In this document: piece by piece, positions 7,060 through 12,837 of the stretch
Layout of the letters: each line of letters begins with the position of its first letter
How positions within the stretch are numbered: the stretch's first letter is position 1
Assembly: GCA_003165095.1 (NCBI GenBank)
Contig: PLSH01000146.1
Span: forward strand, 1-12,837
Length of the DNA stretch: 12,837 nt
Reading direction: 5' to 3'
Origin: Acidobacteriaceae bacterium
GTDB lineage: Bacteria > Acidobacteriota > Terriglobia > Terriglobales > Acidobacteriaceae
Made by a program: the position numbers and the translations under genes
Notes under the pieces: generated by a model
Database searches by the model: none
Told to the model about the DNA's origin: nothing
What the model saw: the letters and a program-made list of their open reading frames with translations, nothing else

Positions 7060-8175
7060 ATGACTGAGCACACCACCATCGCCGTAGCCATGTCCGGAGG
7101 AGTCGACTCCTCGACCGTAGCTGCCATCCTCGCCCACAGCGGCGGCACCGTCGTCGGGCTCACCCTCCAGCTTTGGGATCAGTCGCGCCTCGCCGGCAAG
7201 CACGGCATCCCTGATGCTCCCAAGGCCGGCCGCTGCTGCTCGCTCGACGATGTCTACGATGCTCGCCATGTCGCCGAGCACCTCGGCATTCCCTATTACG
7301 TCGTCAACCAGCAGGAGCGCTTCGAGCGCGATGTCGTGCGTCCCTTTGTCAGCGAGTACCTCGCCGGGCGCACCCCCATCCCGTGTTCGCTCTGCAACAA
7401 CCACCTCAAGTTCGACCAGCTTCTCAACACCGCGCGCAGCATCGGCGCCGATCGCATCGCCACCGGCCACTACGCGGTCAACGAATACGACCCGCTGCGT
7501 GCCCGCTGGATTCTCAAGCGCCCCGCTGACCTCGCCAAGGATCAGACCTATTTCCTCTTCGGCCTCACCCAGGAGCAGCTATCGCGCACCCTGTTTCCGC
7601 TCGGCCACATGACCAAGCCGGAGGTGCGCGAAGTTGCGCGTCAGCATGGCCTCAAGCTCGCCGAAAAGCCCGACTCGCAGGAAATCTGCTTTATCCCCGG
7701 CGGCGATTACAAGCAGTTTCTTACCGCCTATCTCGAGGAGCAGGGCGAGCCGCTTCCTGACACTGCCGGCGAACTGGTGGCCTCCAGTGGCGAGGTGCTT
7801 GGCCGCCACGAGGGCATCTCCAACTTCACCGTGGGCCAGCGCAAGGGGCTCGGTGTCGCTTCGCCTTCGCCGCTCTACGTGCTCAACATCGATCCCGCCA
7901 GCCACCGCGTCACCGTCGGAGCAGATGCCGAACTGGCCACGCGAACCCTGCGCGCCCAGCGCCTCAACTGGATCGGTATTTCTGAGCTCGCTGGCCCCAT
8001 GCGCGTACGCGCCAAGATCCGCCATCGCCACGAGCCCGCATGGGCCACTCTCGAGCCGGCAGACCCCGATGAAGTAATCGCCACCTTCGACGAGCCGCAG
8101 CGTGCGGTCACGCCCGGCCAGTCAGCCGTGTTCTATGATGGCGTCGAAGTAGTCGGCGGCGGTTGGATCGTCTGA
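7060..8175 (+). CDS. mnmA: tRNA-specific 2-thiouridylase MnmA
   Basis: MnmA adenylates and thiolates U34 of the Lys, Glu and Gln tRNAs to make 2-thiouridine. The 371-residue length is normal. The N-terminal PP-loop is SGGVDSS (12-18). GRCCSLDDVYDARHVAEHLGIPYYVV carries the usual DDVxDA-VAxxLGIP pattern. IPCSLCNNHLKF holds Cys112, the position of the catalytic Cys102 of E. coli. ATGHYA, KDQTYFLFGL and KPDSQEICFIPGGDY follow, the last with Cys210 at the persulfide-carrying position. The C-terminal part has TVGQRKGLG, then a beta-barrel with TPGQSAVFYDGVEVVGGG near the end. The start ATG 7060 gives the expected N-terminus, but only a weak GAGA precedes it. The upstream cysteine desulfurase is a likely sulfur donor. 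The stop lies 14 bases from the end of the convergent gene at 8190. Confidence 0.96.
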   Translation: MTEHTTIAVAMSGGVDSSTVAAILAHSGGTVVGLTLQLWDQSRLAGKHGIPDAPKAGRCCSLDDVYDARHVAEHLGIPYYVVNQQERFERDVVRPFVSEYLAGRTPIPCSLCNNHLKFDQLLNTARSIGADRIATGHYAVNEYDPLRARWILKRPADLAKDQTYFLFGLTQEQLSRTLFPLGHMTKPEVREVARQHGLKLAEKPDSQEICFIPGGDYKQFLTAYLEEQGEPLPDTAGELVASSGEVLGRHEGISNFTVGQRKGLGVASPSPLYVLNIDPASHRVTVGADAELATRTLRAQRLNWIGISELAGPMRVRAKIRHRHEPAWATLEPADPDEVIATFDEPQRAVTPGQSAVFYDGVEVVGGGWIV

Positions 8176-8189
8176 TCTCTTGCGGGCAG

Positions 8190-8714
8190 CTACACAAACA
8201 TATCCGGATCGCCCGGACGCCGGTTCGTGCGCGGAGGCGTCGGTCCCGCCGATCGCAGCGTCTCCAGTGCGGCCTTCACTCCGGCCAGAATTCCAGACAG
8301 CTGCCGGATCGGTTTCGCCACCGTGTCGGCTACATAGTTCCCGGTGCGGTCGGCAGCGTCCAGCACTGAGGTCGTCATGTGATCCACACGGCTGGCCTGG
8401 CGGCGCGCCCGTTCCATGATTTCGGTGGTTGTCGATTGCAGCTCGTTCGTTTGCACGCGCAGCGTGTGCGCCAGCGCGGCCACGTCCACCGCCGTCGCTT
8501 CGATCTTTGGTGAGACGCGGGCTACCAAAACGCGCGTATTCTCGATGATCGGCATCACCTTGTTACGCACTTCGTCAAGGTCTTCGTTCACCGTGCGAAT
8601 CGCTTTGCGCATACCCAGAAAAATTGCCGTCAGAAGTGCCACCTGGAAAAGTAACGCTAGGGCAACAACTGAGATGACGATAAGCTGGAGGGTCTGTGGA
8701 TCGAGATGTGCCAT
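8190..8714 (-). CDS. DUF948-like membrane-anchored coiled-coil protein
   Basis: The 174-residue protein has one N-terminal membrane segment (about 11-33, LIVISVVALALLFQVALLTA and on), then a basic stop (RKAIR), then a long helix-forming region to about 155 with heptad-like hydrophobic spacing (VNEDLDEVRNKVMPIIENTRVLV, LRVQTNELQSTTTEIMERA, VDHMTTSVLDAADRTGNYVADTV). It ends in a Pro/Arg-rich tail. This layout matches DUF948-type proteins, small membrane proteins of unknown function that look like stripped-down chemoreceptor stalks; family assignment is from layout and is not certain. ATG 8714 is chosen because it starts just before the membrane segment; the in-frame TTG at 8777 would add a polar extension. 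The upstream neighbour on this strand is a YtxH-family gene, so the two may act together at the membrane. No strong ribosome binding site is seen. Confidence 0.72.
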   Translation of the reverse strand: MAHLDPQTLQLIVISVVALALLFQVALLTAIFLGMRKAIRTVNEDLDEVRNKVMPIIENTRVLVARVSPKIEATAVDVAALAHTLRVQTNELQSTTTEIMERARRQASRVDHMTTSVLDAADRTGNYVADTVAKPIRQLSGILAGVKAALETLRSAGPTPPRTNRRPGDPDMFV

Positions 8715-8916
8715 CGTAATTGTTCTCGCGCGGAATTCCCGCGGACTTGCGCCAAGTTGATGAAACCCGCTTCCCAAGGCAAATGGAAGCTCTTTGCCCC
8801 GAACCGGCGCTCGGCCCCGGCGCTCGCTCGGCGCGCGCCAAACACCCCGCGCTCAGCTCTCTGACCAGTAAGGAATCGTGGACCGCACCCTGCGGCCCAC
8901 CGTTGCAGTGGCCCAA
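8715..8916. other. 202-base spacer between the ytxH-like and DUF948-like genes
   Basis: The spacer holds no credible gene. It contains a GC-rich direct repeat (CCGGCGCTCG twice near 8813-8835) and a small hairpin (CGCGG-AATTC-CCGCG, 8728-8742) just ahead of the DUF948-like start. Whether the downstream gene uses its own promoter or reads through from the YtxH gene cannot be told. Confidence 0.3.
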
Positions 8917-9345
8917 TCAGTACTCTTGTGTGTCGTTGCCCGTGGTGGTCGTGCGGTATGCCTCGCGGCCCGCATCCACTGCCGCCGATACCCGGGTTGT
9001 CTGCTCGGCCACCAGGTTCTTGCCCCGCTCCACAAACTCTTCCCACTGCGCGCGCCCGCGATCCACGGCCTCGCGGCCCCGGTCCACGTACTCGCTCACC
9101 TGCTCTTTGCTCTTGTCGACAAACGCGCTCACTTGTTCCTTGCTCTTGTCCACCAGCGCGCTCACTTCTTCCGCCGCCTGGCGGGTCTTCGCGCGAAGAT
9201 ACTCGGTCCCCTCGCGGGCGCTGTTCGCGATGTCCTCGCGGGTTTCGCGGCCACTCTTGGGCGCATACAGAATCCCAATGAGCGCGCCCACACCCAGTCC
9301 GGCCACGAACCAGGCGATTCCGTAAGACTTGCTGTCTTCAGCCAT
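8917..9345 (-). CDS. YtxH-domain protein with 11-residue amphipathic repeats
   Basis: The 142-residue protein begins with a glycine-rich membrane segment (about 9-27) followed directly by YAPKSGRETRED (27-38), the hallmark of the YtxH family. These are small, often stress-induced membrane proteins of unknown mechanism. Residues 61-93 then carry three 11-residue units: VSALVDKSKEQ, VSAFVDKSKEQ and VSEYVDRGREA, with looser echoes (VDRGRAQWEEF, VERGKNLVAEQ) to about 115. Charged and hydrophobic residues alternate as in group 3 LEA or apolipoprotein-like amphipathic helices. At DNA level two 33-bp units (9094-9126 and 9127-9159) are recent-looking tandem copies. The start is firm: AAGGAG is placed about 7 nt before ATG 9345. 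A DUF948-like gene follows in the same direction. Confidence 0.85.
   Translation of the reverse strand: MAEDSKSYGIAWFVAGLGVGALIGILYAPKSGRETREDIANSAREGTEYLRAKTRQAAEEVSALVDKSKEQVSAFVDKSKEQVSEYVDRGREAVDRGRAQWEEFVERGKNLVAEQTTRVSAAVDAGREAYRTTTTGNDTQEY
9094..9159 (-). repeat. 33-bp in-frame tandem repeat inside the ytxH-like gene
   Basis: Units 9094-9126 and 9127-9159 differ at only a few positions and encode two near-identical 11-residue helical repeats; a third, diverged copy lies to each side. The unit length keeps the reading frame, so gain or loss of copies would change helix length without breaking the gene. Confidence 0.75.
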
Positions 9346-9381
9346 AATATCTCTCCTTCCACTCAGATCAATCGATTCCTG

Positions 9382-9390
9382 AGCGTATCA
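9382..9390 (-). promoter_or_regulatory. Candidate extended -10 box for the ytxH-like gene
   Basis: On the minus strand TGaTACGCT (extended -10, TGnTANNNT form) lies about 37 nt upstream of ATG 9345, giving a leader of about 30 nt with the AAGGAG site in it. No clear -35 box is present. Confidence 0.3.
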
Positions 9391-9577
9391 AAACTCACAT
9401 CCGTACCGTAAATATACACCCAACCGCCAATGCCTAAGCTCGAAGAGCATTGGCTTCAGCCTGCACCTTCATCTTATAAAAATGAAGTTGGGCCTCTGTC
9501 GACGGAACGGGCTCCAGCCGGTTCACCAGCTCCGCCCAAATAGGACGGTGAGCTATAGCACCCAGGCGTCAAATCGT

Positions 9578-12553
9578 TCAAACCGGCCCTCCACGACCCA
9601 AATCGCAGCCCCGAACCAGCACTTCCGCCAAATGCAGCGCCCGCCGTTCCGAAAGCTGCGCAATCTGCTCTCGGCAACTGAAGCCGTCAGCCACAACAAT
9701 GCTCCCGGCATCCGCGGATTCAATAGCCGGCATCAACCCGTCCGCGGCAATAGCCTTTGACACCTCATATTTGTCTGCCTCAAACCCAAAAGGCCCGGCC
9801 ATGCCGCAGCAGCCGGCCTGGATCGCTTCCACCTTCGCTCCCGCCTGGCGCAGCACTGCTATCTCGCTTCCCGGCCAGCCGAAAACCGCTTTGTGGTGAC
9901 AGTGTCCATGAACCAGAATGTGCGCGCCCTTCAGCCGGCCCGATGCAAATCCCGGAGCCTTCGCCCCCAGCCAGTCCGCCAGCAGCCAAACCTGCCCGCT
10001 CAGCCGCTTCGCGCGAAGATCCCCCGGAAACAGCTCCGGCAATTCATCCTTGAACACGCTCGCGCAGCTCGGCTCCAAGAAAATGAATGGCAATCCGGCT
10101 TCGATCTGCGGCCTCATCCGTTCCAGCACCTTACCCAGATAAGAGCGGGCAGCGTCAAGAAAACCGAAGTCGTACAGCGGCCGTCCGCAGCAGATGTGCC
10201 CCTTTGGGACTTCAACCTCGAATCCAGCCTCAGTCAGAACCGCCTCCGCGGCAATCAGCGTCTGCGGATGGTAGTAGTTGTTCCACGTGTCCGGCCATAA
10301 GACAACCGCCTGTCCCGGCGCAGCCTTTTCGCTCCTTAAGGCGCCCTCCCGCCGCGCTCGCCTCAAATGCTGATAGCTCTTCGCCCCCAGCCGCGGCAGC
10401 CGCCGCTCCTGCGCCACCCCGGCCACACGCTTGATCAACGGACTCGTCACCCGTCCCGTCAGCATCGCATTGGTCAACGCCGGAGCCACCGAGCCATACC
10501 GCGCCAGCCGGTCCGCAAAACCGAAAATATAGTGCTGCAGCGGGTGCAGCCGGCCCTTGTACCGCTGCGCCAGAAACTCCGCTTTGTAGGCCGCCATGTC
10601 CACCTGCACCGGGCACTCTGACTTGCACGCTTTGCAACTCAGGCACAGGTCCAGCGCCTCATGCACCGCGCGGCTCTGGAATCCCTCTTCGCGCAGTGAT
10701 CCGGCCAGCATCTCCCACAGCAAATGCGCCCGTCCCCGTGTCGAGTGCTGCTCCTCTCCCGTTGCCCGATAGCTCGGACACATCACCCCGCCCTGCGTGT
10801 TGCGGCACGCCCCCACCCCCACGCACCGCTCCGTGGCCCGCTCCAGCCGTCCATCGTCCGCAGCAAACGCAAAATGTCTTTCCAACTCCGCGCCAGACGG
10901 CTCTCCCGGTCGCGGCGGGTTGTGCCGCAGATTCTCCAGCGGGTCGTACACCCGCGCCGCATCCGCCAGCTTGCCGGGATTCATCCGGTTGTCCGGATCC
11001 CACAACGCCTTGAACTCGCGAAATGCCTCAATCAACTCCGGTCCGAACATCTTCGGCAGCAGCGCCGCACGCGATTGCCCGTCCCCATGCTCGCCACTGA
11101 GCGACCCGCCGAAACGCAGCACTACATCCGCCGCGCGCCCAATAAACTCGCGAAACTTCTGCTGACCCTCAACCGATCGAAAATCGAAGTTGATGCGCGT
11201 GTGCACGCACCCTTGCCCATAATGCCCGTACAGTGGGCTGCGATATCCGTACTCCGCCATCAGCGCCGTAATCGCGCGCAAATAATTGCCCAGCTCTGTG
11301 GGAGGAACTGCCGCATCTTCCCAGCCCTCCCAGCGGTCCGGCTCGCCGGGAACAAAAACCATCGCGCCCAGTGCCGACTCGCGCACGCGCCAAACTGCCT
11401 CCGCTTCCTCCGCCGTGCAAATATGTGCCAGCGGCGGCGTAGGCCAGGCCCGGCAGCCCCGCGCCAACTGCTCCGCCTTCGCTCGTGCCTCCTCTTCGCT
11501 CCAGGCGCCCATCTCCACCAGCAGAAAGCCAATCCCCGCCGGCAGCTCATCCAGTTCCTTCAGCGCCAGCCCCTTGCGCCGCATGAAATCCACCAGCAGA
11601 TGATCGAATCCCTCCAGCCCGATCGGCCCATGTTCAAGCGCAAGCGGTACCGCGTCAGCCGCCAGAAATGGATCGTTGAAGCCCAGCACCGTCAGCACCC
11701 GGAATGGCGGACTCGCGGTCAGATTCAGCGTCGCGGAAACAATATTCGCGCACGTCCCCTCCGATCCCACCAGCGCCCGCGCCACGTTGAAATGGTTCTC
11801 CGGCAGTAGCTCGTCCAGGTTGTAGCCCGACACGCGCCGCGGAATCCGTGGGAACTTCGCGCGCACCAAATCCCCATAGCGGTCGCGAATCCGCGCCAGA
11901 CCCGAATAAAGCTGGCCCACGCGCCCTCCCGCCCGCATCAGCGCTTCCAGCTTCTCCTTGGGCGTCGCTCCCACCGTCAGCCGCGTGCCGTCGTAGAGCA
12001 CCACGTCCAGCGTCTCCACGTTGTCCACCACTTTGCCGCCCAGCAGCCCGTGCACCCCGCAACTGTTGTTGCCGATCATTCCTCCCAGCGTGCAGCGCGA
12101 GTGCGTCGCAGGATCGGGCGCATAAGTTAGGTGGTGCACCTCAGCCGCGTCCCGCAGCCGGTCCAGAACAATGCCCGGCTCCACGCGCGCAAGCTTCGCC
12201 TCGGCATCGATTGACGTCAGCGCATTCATGTGCCGCGAGTAGTCCAGCACCACGGCCACGTTTACGCACTGCCCGGCCAGGCTCGTCCCCGCTCCCCGCG
12301 GCAGCACCGCCGCTCCCGTAGCCCTGCACGCCCCGAGCGCTGCCTCCACGTCCGCCGCATCCCGTGGAAACAGCACCCCGATCGGCAATTGCCGGTAATT
12401 CGACGAGTCCGAAGCATATAGTGCCCGCGACCCCAAATCAAACCGCACTTCGCCGCGGTGTGTCTTCTTCAACAGCGATTCAAGCTCACGATGCGCAGAA
12501 AATCCCTCATGCGCAAGCGCCCCAGTCAGAATAGGAAACGAAGAATGGCTCAC
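9578..12553 (-). CDS. FAD-linked oxidase fused to Fe-S (GlcF-like) domain; 2-hydroxyacid dehydrogenase type
   Basis: This 991-residue protein joins a GlcD-like flavin half to a GlcF-like iron-sulfur half, as in the YdiJ/D-2-hydroxyacid dehydrogenase group; about 1000 residues is usual. The FAD-binding (PCMH) domain covers about 50-275, with VLPRGAGTSLAGQ (83-95), TLGGMIGNNSCG and GSEGT. The substrate/cap domain runs to about 530 and includes LYGHYGQGCVHTRINFD and LSGEHGDGQSR with His489. The Fe-S part has Cys577, Cys583 and Cys592-Pro, then CLSCKACKSECP (Cys637, 640, 643, 647). Two CCG domains end the protein (HICCGRPLYDFG at 787-797 and AGCCGMAGPFGF at 913-924). It probably oxidises a D-2-hydroxyacid such as D-lactate, glycolate or 2-hydroxyglutarate and passes electrons to the respiratory chain; the substrate cannot be read from sequence. 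Start is GTG 12553 with no Shine-Dalgarno, and TACTAT lies 6 nt upstream. Confidence 0.9.
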   Translation of the reverse strand: MSHSSFPILTGALAHEGFSAHRELESLLKKTHRGEVRFDLGSRALYASDSSNYRQLPIGVLFPRDAADVEAALGACRATGAAVLPRGAGTSLAGQCVNVAVVLDYSRHMNALTSIDAEAKLARVEPGIVLDRLRDAAEVHHLTYAPDPATHSRCTLGGMIGNNSCGVHGLLGGKVVDNVETLDVVLYDGTRLTVGATPKEKLEALMRAGGRVGQLYSGLARIRDRYGDLVRAKFPRIPRRVSGYNLDELLPENHFNVARALVGSEGTCANIVSATLNLTASPPFRVLTVLGFNDPFLAADAVPLALEHGPIGLEGFDHLLVDFMRRKGLALKELDELPAGIGFLLVEMGAWSEEEARAKAEQLARGCRAWPTPPLAHICTAEEAEAVWRVRESALGAMVFVPGEPDRWEGWEDAAVPPTELGNYLRAITALMAEYGYRSPLYGHYGQGCVHTRINFDFRSVEGQQKFREFIGRAADVVLRFGGSLSGEHGDGQSRAALLPKMFGPELIEAFREFKALWDPDNRMNPGKLADAARVYDPLENLRHNPPRPGEPSGAELERHFAFAADDGRLERATERCVGVGACRNTQGGVMCPSYRATGEEQHSTRGRAHLLWEMLAGSLREEGFQSRAVHEALDLCLSCKACKSECPVQVDMAAYKAEFLAQRYKGRLHPLQHYIFGFADRLARYGSVAPALTNAMLTGRVTSPLIKRVAGVAQERRLPRLGAKSYQHLRRARREGALRSEKAAPGQAVVLWPDTWNNYYHPQTLIAAEAVLTEAGFEVEVPKGHICCGRPLYDFGFLDAARSYLGKVLERMRPQIEAGLPFIFLEPSCASVFKDELPELFPGDLRAKRLSGQVWLLADWLGAKAPGFASGRLKGAHILVHGHCHHKAVFGWPGSEIAVLRQAGAKVEAIQAGCCGMAGPFGFEADKYEVSKAIAADGLMPAIESADAGSIVVADGFSCREQIAQLSERRALHLAEVLVRGCDLGRGGPV

Positions 12554-12559
12554 GCAGGA

Positions 12560-12565
12560 ATAGTA
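12560..12565 (-). promoter_or_regulatory. -10 box (TACTAT) for the FAD/Fe-S oxidoreductase, possible leaderless start
   Basis: On the minus strand TACTAT ends exactly 6 nt before the GTG start at 12553, with no ribosome binding site between them. Transcription would begin at or beside the start codon, as for ribH. A good -35 box was not found. Confidence 0.4.
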
Positions 12566-12598
12566 TCGCGTCCGCCTGTTCGAGGTCGGCCTCGCCAG

Positions 12599-12657
12599 GG
12601 GTGCCCCAGAGCACGCACTGAGCCTGGGTGCCCCAGGTCCCGTTTTTGGGACCTGGG
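12599..12657. repeat. Nested hairpin with an 11-bp direct repeat between divergent genes
   Basis: GGGTGCCCCAG occurs at 12599-12609 and again at 12626-12636. The second copy overlaps two competing stems: CCTGGG 12623-12628 with CCCAGG 12632-12637 (3-nt loop), or a 10-bp perfect stem 12632-12641 with 12648-12657 around a GTTTTT loop. It lies upstream of both flanking starts, so it is not a terminator for either; a REP-like dispersed element or a regulatory site is more likely. Confidence 0.55.
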
Positions 12658-12744
12658 ATGGCGCGAATTTCTCCGATTTTCAGGCCCGGAAGGAATTGCG
12701 AATACCCTGTCAGTAAACAGTGGCTCATCCCGCACTGGGGGAGT

Positions 12745-12750
12745 TATGCT
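12745..12750 (+). promoter_or_regulatory. -10 box (TATGCT) for the gene at 12757, possible leaderless start
   Basis: TATGCT ends exactly 6 nt before ATG 12757. A GGGGGAG run at 12737-12743 is too far (13 nt) for an ideal ribosome binding site for that ATG and would lie upstream of the transcript if this -10 box is used. The alternative is an undetected upstream promoter with a loosely spaced ribosome binding site. Confidence 0.3.
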
Positions 12751-12756
12751 TCTTCC

Positions 12757-12837
12757 ATGCTTCCCCGCATGTTTGGAACCACAGCCCTTCTCATTGCCGC
12801 CGTTTTGTTCCCCGCCGCGCGCGCCGTCACGGCGCAA
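12757..12837 (+). CDS. Exported protein, N-terminal fragment (signal peptide only)
   Basis: An open frame of 27 codons runs from ATG 12757 to the window edge. It reads as a signal peptide: a short basic start (MLPRMFG), a hydrophobic core (TTALLIAAVLFPAA), then RAVTAQ with AxA-type cleavage choices after ARA or VTA. No lipobox is seen, so signal peptidase I is likely. The other ATG at 12746 is in a different frame and gives no signal-like sequence; ATG 12769 in the same frame is a possible shorter start. The mature protein lies outside the window, so its function is unknown. It is transcribed away from the oxidoreductase gene. Confidence 0.6.
   Translation, partial: MLPRMFGTTALLIAAVLFPAARAVTAQ

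Noticed and set aside
8715..8777. TTG 8777 as the start of the DUF948-like protein
   Set aside because: The extra 21 residues are polar and unlike a membrane-protein N-terminus; ATG 8714 places the membrane segment near the start.
8878..9411. A 177-codon plus-strand open frame opposite the ytxH-like gene
   Set aside because: Its apparent repeats are just the antisense reading of the 33-bp repeats; the minus-strand gene has a strong ribosome binding site and the YtxH signature.
9466..9487. CTTCAT...ATGAAG inverted repeat in the gap after the FAD/Fe-S gene as a terminator
   Set aside because: The stem is only 6 AT-rich base pairs with a long loop and no T tract on the minus strand, and it is far from the stop codon at 9578.

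Overview
The window is GC-rich bacterial DNA with densely packed genes on both strands and no visible mobile element, CRISPR array, tRNA or rRNA. The gene set suggests a soil-type Acidobacteriota (Terriglobia-like) organism. The grounds are a large Ig-like/beta-propeller surface lipoprotein, small YtxH and DUF948-like membrane proteins, a fused FAD/Fe-S dehydrogenase, and TANNNT-type -10 boxes with weak -35 boxes. This assignment is inference from style and content; no marker gene here settles it.

Layout. Bases 1-317 hold the 3' end of an S9-family (prolyl oligopeptidase-like) peptidase. After a 331-base gap comes a lipoprotein of about 838 residues (649-3165), closed by a strong hairpin. A ribH-nusB pair follows (3327-4624); its ribH is fused to an N-terminal VOC (glyoxalase-fold) domain and its nusB begins at a TTG overlapping the ribH stop. 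rmlD (5602-4667, minus) converges on nusB. Divergent from rmlD is a NifS/IscS-type cysteine desulfurase (5773-6930), followed by the tRNA 2-thiouridylase gene mnmA (7060-8175). The 129 bases between those two contain an inverted repeat with two alternative partners.

Converging on mnmA from the right are three minus-strand genes, in transcription order: a 991-residue FAD-linked/Fe-S oxidoreductase (12553-9578), a YtxH-family protein with 11-residue repeats (9345-8917) and a DUF948-like membrane protein (8714-8190). At the right edge a plus-strand gene for an exported protein begins at 12757 and is cut by the window. A nested hairpin with a direct repeat lies between it and the oxidoreductase.

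How the genes work together. The desulfurase and MnmA form a plausible sulfur relay for tRNA 2-thiouridine, with the desulfurase supplying persulfide to MnmA. RibH (riboflavin synthesis) and NusB (transcription antitermination) share an operon, as in many bacteria. The most unusual items are the VOC-RibH fusion, three start codons preceded at exactly 6 nt by a TANNNT box and lacking a well-placed ribosome binding site (possible leaderless mRNAs), and the alternative-pairing element before mnmA.
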